Below, one piece after another: positions 28,178 through 36,531 of a DNA stretch of 57,332 bases. The DNA is from Atopobacter phocae ATCC BAA-285 (GTDB lineage Bacteria > Bacillota > Bacilli > Lactobacillales > Aerococcaceae), in assembly GCF_000526675.1 (NCBI RefSeq), contig NZ_JAGN01000006.1, positions 1-57,332 of the forward strand. The letters are read 5' to 3'. Each line of letters begins with the position of its first letter. The stretch's first letter is position 1. The notes under the pieces were generated by a model. That model was not told the origin of the DNA and ran no database searches. It was given only the letters and a program-made list of their open reading frames with translations. The translations under genes were made by a program, and so were the position numbers.

Positions 28178-28546
28178 ATGATAACTGAAACAACTATGGA
28201 ACAATTTGATGAATATGCTGCATCTTTTCAAACAATAACAGCCGAAACTGCTCAAAAAAAGCTCGATCAAGAGGAATATGTAGCTCTTTTTGTAGGTAGA
28301 AGAACCTGTCCATATTGTCGTCGATTTGTATCGAAATTAGAAACAGCTGCTAAAGAAACAAACACTTCTATTTACTTTTTAAATAGTGAACAAACAGACG
28401 ATATAGAACAAATTGAAGTTTTTCGTTCACGTCACGAAATCAAAACGGTTCCGACGTTATTAGTCAAGTCTGGTGAACAATTAATTATGACTTCTGATTC
28501 TAGTATGACTGTTGAAGCAATCAAAGAACAATTGACTGCTAAATAA
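28178..28546 (+). CDS. Thioredoxin-like protein, PedC/BrcD type
   Basis: A 122-residue thioredoxin-fold protein without signal peptide. The active site is CPYC in RRTCPYCRRFVSKL, and a cis-Pro loop is visible in KTVPTLLV. This resembles the small thiol-disulfide proteins annotated as bacteriocin accessory (PedC/BrcD) proteins, but no bacteriocin gene lies nearby, so a general redox role is as likely. Shine-Dalgarno AGGAGG. Last gene before a strong terminator. Confidence 0.75.
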   Translation: MITETTMEQFDEYAASFQTITAETAQKKLDQEEYVALFVGRRTCPYCRRFVSKLETAAKETNTSIYFLNSEQTDDIEQIEVFRSRHEIKTVPTLLVKSGEQLIMTSDSSMTVEAIKEQLTAK

Positions 28547-28607
28547 TTTTATCTAGAAAGGTAAGGTAATGATAACGTTACCCTTATCTAATTTATAAAT
28601 AAATACA

Positions 28608-28646
28608 AAAACAAGCATCTCGCTAATAGCGGATGCTTGTTTTTTA
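28608..28646. terminator. Bidirectional terminator between the coaBC-yitT run and pepF
   Basis: AAAACAAGCATC pairs with GATGCTTGTTTT, with CGC/GCG pairing inside the loop. Six or more T follow on the plus strand and a T-rich run on the minus strand. Confidence 0.92.
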
Positions 28647-28677
28647 TCTTTAAAATTATTACTAACGTTCGGAAATA

Positions 28678-30417
28678 TTATTTATCAGTTAGTTTAATCC
28701 ATTCGTCAATTGATGTTTCCACTTGACTCAATGCTTCTAACCAGAAATTCTTATCTTTCACATCAATATTAGCAACTTGAACAGCTTCTTCAACTGTTTT
28801 AACCGTTGTTTGATTTAAGAACTCTTGGTATTTAGGAATAAATGCTTCTTTATCTTGTAAATACTTCGCATATAAACCTTTAGCTAATAAACCGCCGAAT
28901 GCGTATGGGAAATTATAAAAGCTTAAACTACCTGAGTAATAATGTCCTTTATTAACCCACATGTAAGGATGACGAATGTTTTGGTCTAATCCTTCACCAT
29001 ATGAACGGTCTTGTGCATTTAACATTAATTCTTCCAATTGCTCTGGGAACAAGAATGAAGACTGAGCGTGCTCAAATACTGATGTTTCAAAATAATAACG
29101 TGATAAAATATCTACAATAATTTGTGTTAAATCTTGCAATTGACTTTCAAGTAAATAACTTTTTTCTTCATCTGATTTTGCTTCACGAATCAATTTGTTC
29201 ATGACGATATTTTCGTTAAAAGTAGAAGCCGTTTCTGCAACTGGCATGGAATAATCCCAATTTAACGGTGCATGAGATTCAATGTGTAATCCATGATACG
29301 CATGACCTAATTCATGAGCTAAAGTCACAACAGAACTCATTGATCCATCAAAGTTAGTTAAAATACGAGATTGTTTCAAGAAAGGCAAGTTAGCACAATA
29401 AGCTCCACCAACTTTTCCTTTTTTAGGCATAAAGTCGATATAATTCTTTTCATAAAATGTATCTGTCATTTCAGCTAAATCTTCAGAAAAATCTCTAAAT
29501 GTCTCCACTAAAAACTCACGAGATTCTTCAACTGTAAATTGACGACTTGCTTTACCCATTGGAGCAAACAAATCATAAAATGGTAGGCCATCTGGGTGAC
29601 CAAGTAATTTAGCTTTATGTTTTAAGTAACGACGAAACGCTGGTAATTTTTCTTCCATTGCTGAAATTAAAGCTTTTAGTGTTGCAGCTTCCATATGAGA
29701 TTTTTCAAGAGTAGCAGCTAATGGACTAGAGTAACCACGTAATTTTGAGATATCATTTACTTGAGATTTGATATGATTCAAACTAAATGCAATTGGTCCC
29801 TTAATATGATCATACATCGCCAATTCAGCCTCGTATGCTGCTTTACGAACAGATGGATCCGCATCGTACGCATAATTTCTTACTTCACTTAACGTAACGG
29901 ATTGACCATTAAGTGTTCCTTCAACTGTTGACGTTAAATAATTATGCATATTTTCCCAAGCTGAGCTAGCATTTTTATTCATCATAGCAATTAAAGCTTC
30001 TGTTTCTTCTGATAACGTATGACTTAAATTTAACTGTAACTGTTTCATTCTAAATTGGTAATGACTAAGTGAATCATCTGTCGATACATCCATTTTAGAC
30101 TCACCTAAAAAACGATCCATACGTGTTAAAATATCTGTTAATTCAGCTACCATATTATTTAATTGTTTTGAATATTTTGAAGCTTCTTGATCTGTTGTAT
30201 TCGTAGATAATCTAAAATTAATGAAAGAAAACATTTGGTAGAGTAGTACTTCTAATTCTTCTTGAAGTACAATAACTTGTTTAACTGTCTCCATTGTATC
30301 CACTAATTCAATATGAGCGAAATCCTCTTTGATTGCTTCAAAGCGTTTTAAATCATTTTGAAATTCAACTGATTCAAAGCCTGTATATAAGTCTTCTAAT
30401 GACCATTCTAAATTCAT
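28678..30417 (-). CDS. pepF: Oligoendopeptidase F-family M3B metallopeptidase
   Basis: Cytosolic zinc peptidase that degrades short peptides. The zinc site HELGHAYHG is complete and followed by the third-ligand region MPVAETASTFNE. Length 579 fits the M3B PepF group. Shine-Dalgarno AAAGGAAG precedes the ATG. It is transcribed divergently from guaC. Confidence 0.93.
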   Translation of the reverse strand: MNLEWSLEDLYTGFESVEFQNDLKRFEAIKEDFAHIELVDTMETVKQVIVLQEELEVLLYQMFSFINFRLSTNTTDQEASKYSKQLNNMVAELTDILTRMDRFLGESKMDVSTDDSLSHYQFRMKQLQLNLSHTLSEETEALIAMMNKNASSAWENMHNYLTSTVEGTLNGQSVTLSEVRNYAYDADPSVRKAAYEAELAMYDHIKGPIAFSLNHIKSQVNDISKLRGYSSPLAATLEKSHMEAATLKALISAMEEKLPAFRRYLKHKAKLLGHPDGLPFYDLFAPMGKASRQFTVEESREFLVETFRDFSEDLAEMTDTFYEKNYIDFMPKKGKVGGAYCANLPFLKQSRILTNFDGSMSSVVTLAHELGHAYHGLHIESHAPLNWDYSMPVAETASTFNENIVMNKLIREAKSDEEKSYLLESQLQDLTQIIVDILSRYYFETSVFEHAQSSFLFPEQLEELMLNAQDRSYGEGLDQNIRHPYMWVNKGHYYSGSLSFYNFPYAFGGLLAKGLYAKYLQDKEAFIPKYQEFLNQTTVKTVEEAVQVANIDVKDKNFWLEALSQVETSIDEWIKLTDK

Positions 30418-30543
30418 TTAATCTTCCTTTCTTGTTAAGCATATTTAATTATTTATTCATATTCTATCATGTTATGAGCAACTTGTAATCAATCTTTATT
30501 GATTATTAATCTTTAAGATAATATTTAAAAAAATGTAACTTCT

Positions 30544-30575
30544 AAAAACGAACAATAAATAGAATGTTCATTTAA
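30544..30575 (+). promoter_or_regulatory. Candidate PurBox pair upstream of guaC
   Basis: AAAAACGAACAAT (30544-30556) matches the lactococcal PurBox AWWWCCGAACWWT at 12 of 13 positions. A weaker inverted copy (AATGTTCATTTAA, 30563-30575, 10 of 13) follows. The first box is centred about 77 bases upstream of the presumed start of transcription, near the position known for PurR activation in Lactococcus. Confidence 0.5.
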
Positions 30576-30591
30576 AATGTAAGTCTTTTAC

Positions 30592-30620
30592 TTGAAAAAA
30601 GAGGAAGTTATTCGTATAAT
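30592..30620 (+). promoter_or_regulatory. guaC promoter
   Basis: TTGAAA (30592-30597), a 17-base spacer and a perfect TATAAT (30615-30620). Confidence 0.8.
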
Positions 30621-30671
30621 ATAGAAGTTGTTTAAAATATTACATTGATTAAACAGATAGGAGAGGGAAAA

Positions 30672-31652
30672 ATGATCAGCCCAGTGTTTGATTACGAAGA
30701 TATCCAGTTAATTCCAAATAAATGTATTGTACAAAGTAGAAGTGAGTGCGACACAAGTATTCAATTCGGTAAATTCTGTTTTAAATTACCAGTTGTACCT
30801 GCCAATATGCAAACAGTTATTAATGAGGAGCTAGCTGAACAATTTGCTTCGAATGGTTATTTTTACATTATGCATCGATTTGATGAAGCAGGACGTATCC
30901 CATTCATTAAACGTATGAACGAAAAAGGATTATACACGTCAATTAGTGTCGGTGTTAAACCTTCAGAATATGAATTTGTAGATGAATTAGTTAAAGAAAA
31001 TTTAGTGCCTGATTATATTACAATTGACATTGCTCATGGCCATGCAGAAAGTGTTATTCATATGATTAAATACTTAAAAAAACATGTGCCAGACTCTTTT
31101 GTTATCGCCGGTAATGTTGGTACGCCAGAAGGTGTGCGTGAACTTGAACGAGCAGGTGCAGATGCAACTAAAGTTGGAATTGGTCCCGGAAAAGTATGTA
31201 TCACCAAATTAAAAACAGGATTTGGAACAGGGGGGTGGCAACTTGCAGCTTTAAACTGGTGTAAAAAAGCCGCAAGAAAACCTATTATTGCTGACGGCGG
31301 AATTCGTCATAACGGCGACATTGCTAAATCTATTCGCTTTGGCGCTTCAATGGTTATGATTGGCTCATTATTCGCTGGACATGAAGAATCTCCTGGACAT
31401 GTTTATAAAAAGAATGATCAACTGTATCGTGAGTATTTCGGAAGTGCTTCAGAATTCCAAAAAGGCGAACATAAAAATGTTGAAGGCAAAAAAATTATGA
31501 TTCCAGAACGTGGAAAAATCAAAGATACATTAATTGAAATGCAACAAGACTTACAGTCATCGATTTCTTATGCCGGTGGAAAAGAATTAGATGCCATTCG
31601 TACAGTAGATTACGTTGTCGTAAAAAATTCGATTTTTAATGGCGACCGTTAA
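30672..31652 (+). CDS. guaC: GMP reductase
   Basis: Converts GMP to IMP with NADPH, linking guanine and adenine nucleotide pools. [19 protein letters not shown] and [18 protein letters not shown], with the catalytic Cys, identify the family. I take the ATG at 30672, after GGAGAGGG, giving 326 residues, the same length as B. subtilis GuaC; an upstream ATG at 30645 would add nine residues. Its own promoter and a PurBox-like site lie upstream. Confidence 0.97.
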   Translation: MISPVFDYEDIQLIPNKCIVQSRSECDTSIQFGKFCFKLPVVPANMQTVINEELAEQFASNGYFYIMHRFDEAGRIPFIKRMNEKGLYTSISVGVKPSEYEFVDELVKENLVPDYITIDIAHGHAESVIHMIKYLKKHVPDSFVIAGNVGTPEGVRELERAGADATKVGIGPGKVCITKLKTGFGTGGWQLAALNWCKKAARKPIIADGGIRHNGDIAKSIRFGASMVMIGSLFAGHEESPGHVYKKNDQLYREYFGSASEFQKGEHKNVEGKKIMIPERGKIKDTLIEMQQDLQSSISYAGGKELDAIRTVDYVVVKNSIFNGDR

Positions 31653-31657
31653 TCACT

Positions 31658-31686
31658 TGGACAATTAAAAATTTCTCAGGTATAAT
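31658..31686 (+). promoter_or_regulatory. Promoter of the small membrane protein-folD operon
   Basis: TGGACA (31658-31663), a 17-base spacer and TATAAT (31681-31686). It is placed directly after the guaC stop and upstream of a terminator-like hairpin, so its transcript meets the hairpin before the first gene. Confidence 0.7.
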
Positions 31687-31701
31687 TTATAGTACTAAAT
31701 T

Positions 31702-31731
31702 AAACGTCAGTCCAAATGGATTGACGTTTTT
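31702..31731 (+). terminator. Terminator or attenuator between the folD promoter and its operon
   Basis: AAACGTCAGTCC pairs with GGATTGACGTTT (one G-T pair) around AAAT, followed by further T. It ends the guaC transcript, but also lies about 10-40 bases downstream of the only visible promoter for the next operon, which suggests conditional read-through. Confidence 0.8.
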
Positions 31732-31753
31732 ATAAACGAATGGAGTGTATGTT

Positions 31754-31951
31754 GTGAGTGTTGAACGTTTTTTCATCCTATTAAATTTAATCTCGGTGTT
31801 TATTTTAATTTTCATTTTTTATCCCTATATTATTACAGGTCAGTGGACTGCTATTGGCGTACTCTTTATATTTATTTTAGGTTTAGGCTTAAATACTTAT
31901 GTCATTTATCGTTACCTAAAACAGCGTAAGGGGGAACATATCAATGACTAA
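31754..31951 (+). CDS. Small two-segment membrane protein, unknown function
   Basis: About 65 residues with two hydrophobic segments (about 7-26 and 32-52) and a basic C-terminus. I choose the GTG at 31754, eight bases after GGAG (31742-31745); an earlier in-frame GTG at 31745 overlaps that site. It overlaps the folD-like gene by eight bases and is therefore cotranscribed and probably coupled. No family recognised. Confidence 0.6.
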   Translation: MSVERFFILLNLISVFILIFIFYPYIITGQWTAIGVLFIFILGLGLNTYVIYRYLKQRKGEHIND

Positions 31952-32780
31952 ACAACTAGATGGGCGAGAAGCACAGGCTTATTATATTGAACAGTTGAAA
32001 CAAAAAACAGAAGAATTAAAAAGTCGAATGATTTATCCAACCGTCATTATTTTGAACGCTTCTGAAAAGAAAGAAGCAGATTTTTTCAGTAAGCAAGTCA
32101 TTAAAACAGGTAAGAAGATGAATATTGATGTATCCATGGATTATATTCACGACTTAACACAAGAAGAAGTTCTCAAAAAAATAGAAGCTCTTAATGACGA
32201 TCCGCGTATACACGGAATATTATTACCTAAACCTTTACCTCAACATCTTAATGCGAGTCAGTTAAATGAACGAATTGATCCGCGCAAAGATATTGATGGA
32301 ACAAACCCTTATAACTTAGGTAAATTGTTACAACGCCAAGAAAGTTTTATTCCAGCAACCGTTCGAGGTGTAATGCTTTTATGTGAATATTATCAAATTG
32401 ATTTTCAGGGAAAAAATACGCTAATTATTGGTCAAAGTGAGATTGTTGGTCGTCCAATGGCTATTGTCGCATTAAATAAACGAGCAACCATCAGTATTGC
32501 TCATACAGCAACCAAAAACTTGAGTGAATTAACTAGTCAAGCGGATCTCATTATTTCAGCAGCAGGCGCACCTAACTTGATTACTGAATCAATGATTCAA
32601 CCACAAGCAATTTTAATCGATGTAGGGACAACCTTTTTATCAGATGGTAAATTGCATGGAGATATTTCAAAAAAAGCCAAGGCGATTGCTCAACAAGCTA
32701 GCCCTGTCCCAGGAGGAGTAGGGCCTTTAACCACATTAGCTTTGTTTGAACAGCTCATAAATTATTTGCATCATCAATAA
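31944..32780 (+). CDS. folD: FolD-like methylenetetrahydrofolate dehydrogenase/cyclohydrolase, divergent
   Basis: FolD interconverts methylene-, methenyl- and formyl-tetrahydrofolate. The NADP domain has IGQSEIVGRP, ADLIISAAGAP and the C-terminal PVPGGVGPLT, and KDIDG is kept, so the family is clear. However, a gap-free N-terminal alignment to canonical FolD puts Phe48 at the usual Tyr, Val52 at the catalytic Lys, and Pro95 at the Gln of QLPLP (here LLPKPLP). The usual cyclohydrolase residues therefore seem lost. It may be a dehydrogenase-only form or have another role. Length 278. Confidence 0.85.
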   Translation: MTKQLDGREAQAYYIEQLKQKTEELKSRMIYPTVIILNASEKKEADFFSKQVIKTGKKMNIDVSMDYIHDLTQEEVLKKIEALNDDPRIHGILLPKPLPQHLNASQLNERIDPRKDIDGTNPYNLGKLLQRQESFIPATVRGVMLLCEYYQIDFQGKNTLIIGQSEIVGRPMAIVALNKRATISIAHTATKNLSELTSQADLIISAAGAPNLITESMIQPQAILIDVGTTFLSDGKLHGDISKKAKAIAQQASPVPGGVGPLTTLALFEQLINYLHHQ

Positions 32781-32819
32781 GAACGACCTATAATATAAGC
32801 AAAGAGGAGGAGAGTTATA

Positions 32820-33314
32820 ATGGGACATAAAAGAAAAATGTTACTTTTAACGTTAGCAACTTCTTTATTTTTATGTGGATGTGACGTAAATAGCACATCT
32901 AACGCTCAAACTGAAATGAACAACCAAACAAGTGAAACAGTGAGCAAAGATGATACAAATAGTCAATCATCTATAACTAACGAAAATATTACAACTAAAG
33001 ATACTAAACATTTAAGCGCTGACGAAAAAATTGAGTGGATTATGATGGATATCAAACAACAGTATAATGATGAAAAGATTCCAGCAACCGCTTTTTATTT
33101 TAATATCAGTGACGATGAACAAGGTCAATCAGTTATTGAAGTCCGTGAGAATCATGAAGATACTTATCATCAGTCAGATGACCAAACTAGTCCATTAGTA
33201 GGTATTTACAAAATAACAGCTAATGGTGAACTAACTAAATTAAATGATACAACAGGTTCTGATGAAATAATCGGAACAACTTATTTAACTATTGATTCTT
33301 CTAAAACAAACTAA
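32820..33314 (+). CDS. Lipoprotein of unknown function
   Basis: Signal peptide with lipobox-like LCGC (Cys21), then a Ser/Thr/Asn-rich spacer (about 24-65) and a folded domain with EKIEWIMMDIKQQYNDEKIPATAFY and a late VGIYKITANGELTKL. No known family recognised. It starts 39 bases after the folD-like gene, with Shine-Dalgarno GAGGAGGAG, and a terminator follows. It may be cotranscribed with folD. Confidence 0.7.
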   Translation: MGHKRKMLLLTLATSLFLCGCDVNSTSNAQTEMNNQTSETVSKDDTNSQSSITNENITTKDTKHLSADEKIEWIMMDIKQQYNDEKIPATAFYFNISDDEQGQSVIEVRENHEDTYHQSDDQTSPLVGIYKITANGELTKLNDTTGSDEIIGTTYLTIDSSKTN

Positions 33315-33340
33315 CTACATTAATACATACAAATACAATT

Positions 33341-33369
33341 AACGATAGATCATTAAATCTATCGTTTTT
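33341..33369 (+). terminator. Terminator after the lipoprotein gene
   Basis: AACGATAGAT pairs perfectly with ATCTATCGTT around a six-base loop, followed by TTTTTATTTTT. Confidence 0.9.
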
Positions 33370-33544
33370 ATTTTTCTTTAAAAGAGGCGAGTATTTTGCT
33401 AGTATATTATTTAATGCGTTTAACTTCGTATAATTTACATTATGTAAACTCTTTTTATTTAAGAAGATAAAACATCAATTTTTACCCCTCGTCTTGGAAT
33501 CTTTCTATAAATTGATGGTTCTCTTAATTCATCGTCTTAAATGA
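33370..33544. other. Intergenic stretch with a hairpin and a possible gene remnant
   Basis: CATCAATTT and AAATTGATG form a 9-bp inverted repeat about 30 bases apart that could terminate the minus-strand deacylase gene. On the minus strand a 25-codon frame ending in REPSIYRKIPRRGVKID-VLSS and a stop crosses it, without a start codon. Nothing else is recognised here. Confidence 0.35.
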
Positions 33545-34030
33545 CTAAATCGTTATAATCTTGACCGGAAACGATAAATATTCAATGTATTTAATAGCAT
33601 CAGTAGTTTTTAGAAAGATGGTCTTCGTATTATCATTGGGATGAAAACTTAAACGCTCTTCATTCATTATTTCCTCATCAAATAATACTTGAATATCTTT
33701 AAGTTCATTGTGGATTAAACCAAATATCGATACGACGCCTGGTTCAATATTCATTTTTTCTAGCAGTAATTCTTCGGAAGCGAATTTTAAGCGTTTTTCG
33801 CCGATTAACTCTGCTAAATAATCCATACCTAATCGTTTGCTATCATCCATTATAAGTAAATAGAAATTTTTCTTTTTCTTATTTGTTAAAAATAGTGATT
33901 TTGTTCTTACTCCCTCAATTCCAATAATGAACTGATCAGCCTCTTCTGTTGTCCATGCTGGTGGATGCTCTATTAATTCATAAGGAATTGAAAGTTCATC
34001 TAACTGCTTAATAATCGTCTTAGCTGTCAT
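33545..34030 (-). CDS. YbaK/PrdX-family aminoacyl-tRNA deacylase
   Basis: Trans-editing protein that hydrolyses mischarged tRNA; the PrdX/ProXp-ala group removes Ala from tRNA-Pro. Features are YELIEHPPAWTTEEAD, a Lys-rich strand KSLFLTNKKKKNFYLLI and SIFGLIHN. I choose the ATG at 34030, nine bases from AAGGAG; the GTG at 34036 is too close to it. Length 161. Confidence 0.87.
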   Translation of the reverse strand: MTAKTIIKQLDELSIPYELIEHPPAWTTEEADQFIIGIEGVRTKSLFLTNKKKKNFYLLIMDDSKRLGMDYLAELIGEKRLKFASEELLLEKMNIEPGVVSIFGLIHNELKDIQVLFDEEIMNEERLSFHPNDNTKTIFLKTTDAIKYIEYLSFPVKIITI

Positions 34031-34116
34031 TGCCACATGCTCCTTTAATGGATTTTTATTACTAATTGTAACACTAATCTATCCGTAATTAAACGCTTAC
34101 AATTGAATATAAATAA

Positions 34117-34146
34117 AAAACTCTATCAAATGCTAATAGAGTTTTT
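34117..34146 (-). terminator. Terminator of the BCCT transporter gene
   Basis: On the minus strand AAAACTCTAT and ATAGAGTTTT pair perfectly around a nine-base loop, followed by T. Confidence 0.88.
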
Positions 34147-34162
34147 GTTGATAATTTTTAAT

Positions 34163-35749
34163 TTAATCTTCTTCGTATGAACGGAATGGTTCATTTTTCT
34201 TAGGATAAGTATCTGGCTTAATGAATAATCCCATTTCTTGTCGCTCATAGTTCAATTCAATCAGTAATGAGACGACTAACAGAATTAAGATCATTGAAAA
34301 AGGAAATGCCACAATAATTAGAACGTTTTGTAAGGCATCTAATCCACCAGCAACTAATAAGATTGAAGCAATTAATGAAACTGAAATTCCCCAAATTAAC
34401 TTAACTGAATTATGCGGTGTTAAACTTCCATTTTCTGATTGCATCGCCAATACGTATGTAGCTGAATCTGCTGATGTAATGAAGAATGAAAAGACTAAGA
34501 ATATAACTAAAATCGACATGCCCCACCCTAAAGGATAGGAAGACAATGTACCGAATAAGATATTTTCCATTGTTAATTCAACAAGTGACGGATCAGAATT
34601 CAGTGCATTAATGGACATCACACCAAACACTGAGAACCACATGAATGAAAAGGCTGATGGAATAAGTAATACGTGTACAAGAAATTCTCTGATCGTACGA
34701 CCTTTAGAAATACTTGAAATAAATATTCCAACGAATGGTGACCAAGAAATCCACCATGACCAGTATAAAATGGTCCATTCTTGAATCCATTTTTGTTCTT
34801 CTGGACTACTTGCTGCTGTCCGGAAACTCATTCTTAAAAAGTCTTGACCATAATTTCCAAGTGATTCAACAAAATGATTTAAAATTTGTGTTTTTGGCCC
34901 AATAATCATCGCAACAATCATTAAAATAACTGCTAAAACGATATTTAAATTAGATAAGTACTTTACACCTTTTCCAATCCCAGATACAGCTGAAATTAAA
35001 AAGAGCACAGTAGCTACTGTAATAATCATTAATTGAACCGTCACGCCTTCTTTAATATCAAATAAATAATGAAGTCCACCGTTAATTTGTAGTGCACCAT
35101 AGCCTAATGTCGTTGCTACACCAACGACGGTTGCGAATATCGTAACTGCATCAATCATTTGTCCTGAAATGCCATCCATTCGCTCGCCGAATAATGGTTT
35201 TAATGTCGCGGATATTAACGTGCGTTCTTTTTTACGGAACTTAAAGTACGCTAATGCTAAAGCAATTAAGGCGTAAATTGACCATGCATGAATACCATAA
35301 TGGAAGAATGAATATTTTAACGCATCGCTTAACGCTTCTCGACTATACGTCTGTGCTTCAGGCGAAGATATAGCAAAATGAGATAAAGGCTCTGCTGCCC
35401 CGTAAAACACTAAACCAATTCCCATTCCGGCAGAGAACAACATCGCAAGCCAAGAAATTTTGGAGTGTTCTGGCTTAGAAGATGGATCTCCTAATGTAAT
35501 CTTGCCTATCGGTGTGACGACTAAGTAAATGGATATAAAAACCATCACCGTAACTATTAATAAATAATACCATCCGAAATAATGACCTAAGAAATATCGA
35601 ATGTCAGTGGTTTGACTTAAAAACTTGATTGGATATACTAGTGCTAACATGATGACAATTGCAGTAAGTAATATAGCCATCCAAAAAACACGTGTTAAAT
35701 GTTTACTACTTTTCTTAAAAATAATGACTCCCCCTATAAATCTATACAA
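34163..35749 (-). CDS. BCCT-family betaine/carnitine/choline transporter
   Basis: About 12 membrane segments and the family hallmark FSAGMGIGLVFYGAAEPLSHF, with WSWWISWSPFVGIFI forming part of the aromatic substrate site. It probably imports glycine betaine or a related osmolyte by sodium symport. The start is unclear: the listed TTG (35749) has a poor ribosome site, while AGGGGGAG at 35728-35735 is followed by ATT codons (35725 and 35722) and no ATG until residue 24 inside the first membrane segment. Length up to 528. Confidence 0.92.
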   Translation of the reverse strand: MYRFIGGVIIFKKSSKHLTRVFWMAILLTAIVIMLALVYPIKFLSQTTDIRYFLGHYFGWYYLLIVTVMVFISIYLVVTPIGKITLGDPSSKPEHSKISWLAMLFSAGMGIGLVFYGAAEPLSHFAISSPEAQTYSREALSDALKYSFFHYGIHAWSIYALIALALAYFKFRKKERTLISATLKPLFGERMDGISGQMIDAVTIFATVVGVATTLGYGALQINGGLHYLFDIKEGVTVQLMIITVATVLFLISAVSGIGKGVKYLSNLNIVLAVILMIVAMIIGPKTQILNHFVESLGNYGQDFLRMSFRTAASSPEEQKWIQEWTILYWSWWISWSPFVGIFISSISKGRTIREFLVHVLLIPSAFSFMWFSVFGVMSINALNSDPSLVELTMENILFGTLSSYPLGWGMSILVIFLVFSFFITSADSATYVLAMQSENGSLTPHNSVKLIWGISVSLIASILLVAGGLDALQNVLIIVAFPFSMILILLVVSLLIELNYERQEMGLFIKPDTYPKKNEPFRSYEED

Positions 35750-35816
35750 TCTTTATAAAATATTACAAAATACATTATAAAATTTTAACACATCGAACCA
35801 TGTAAGTAAAATACAA

Positions 35817-35865
35817 AGAGGTCATCATACTTGAAGAGAAAATCTTCTAAAGTATGATAACCTCT
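35817..35865 (-). terminator. Hairpin downstream of the tetR gene
   Basis: A 16-bp stem (AGAGGTCATCATACTT with AAGTATGATAACCTCT, one mismatch) capped by an inner GAAGA/TCTTC stem. The minus-strand tail TTTGTATTTT is moderately T-rich. Confidence 0.75.
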
Positions 35866-35871
35866 GATGAA

Positions 35872-36468
35872 CTATTTGGATTGAACCCCATGGACTAACC
35901 AATTAATTTTGTATTTAAACTCTTTAAGGACCATTTCTTTTGAATAATCCTCGTTAAGTGCTAAAATCATGGATTGCATGACTAAGTCCATTAAAAAATA
36001 AAGGAAAATTACTGCCTCATCCACATCATTCAAATGAAAATGATTCAGTTCCAATAGTTTTTGCCATTGATTCAACATGGCTTGAGGCACTTGATGCCTT
36101 TTATGAGTAAAGGTTGGATTCGTTTGTTTTAAAATATGCAATGATTGAAAACTTAAATCATCTGGAGATTCGGGTATCCATTGATTAAGAAAATGAGATA
36201 ATCCATCAATTAATTGATAGTTAGTCAATTCAATTGATTTGATAATCTCTCGATGAAAAAATGTTTTATCGACATCCACAATATATTCAAATGCATCATT
36301 TAAATCTTCAAAATATTTATAGAACGCTCCTCGAGATACTTGTAATTGTTTAACGATTTCGCTCACATGCACTTGAGCAAGTGGTTTATTAAAAAATACT
36401 GATCTTAACACGCGTTCAATCTCTTTTTTACGCTCATCATCTAAATTGTGAAATGTTTGTAATGGCAT
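35872..36468 (-). CDS. TetR-family regulator, probable haem-responsive HrtR/FhtR type
   Basis: N-terminal helix-turn-helix (VSEIVKQLQVSRGAFYKYFED, about residues 35-55) and an all-helical ligand domain. It is the third gene after hrtB-hrtA homologues. The operator at the promoter, TGACA-N3-TGTCA, is the same arrangement I recall for the lactococcal HrtR site. HrtR binds haem through two histidines, reported as His72 and His149; this protein has His72 in KTFFHREI and His143/His145 in LNHFHLN. No alignment could be run. Length 198. Confidence 0.8.
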   Translation of the reverse strand: MPLQTFHNLDDERKKEIERVLRSVFFNKPLAQVHVSEIVKQLQVSRGAFYKYFEDLNDAFEYIVDVDKTFFHREIIKSIELTNYQLIDGLSHFLNQWIPESPDDLSFQSLHILKQTNPTFTHKRHQVPQAMLNQWQKLLELNHFHLNDVDEAVIFLYFLMDLVMQSMILALNEDYSKEMVLKEFKYKINWLVHGVQSK

Positions 36469-36531
36469 TTAACTCACCGTATCCTTTTTTACTTTCGTTC
36501 ATTATCTCATTGAAAAGACGTAAATAGCAAG

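Noticed and set aside
28178-28546. Bacteriocin accessory protein
   Set aside because: The protein resembles PedC/BrcD types, but no leader peptide with a double-Gly site, immunity gene or dedicated exporter lies nearby, so no bacteriocin system is claimed.
28561-28590. cre-like ATGATAACGTTACC near the end of the coaBC-yitT run
   Set aside because: It has two mismatches to the consensus and lies downstream of genes between two convergent units, with no promoter beside it.
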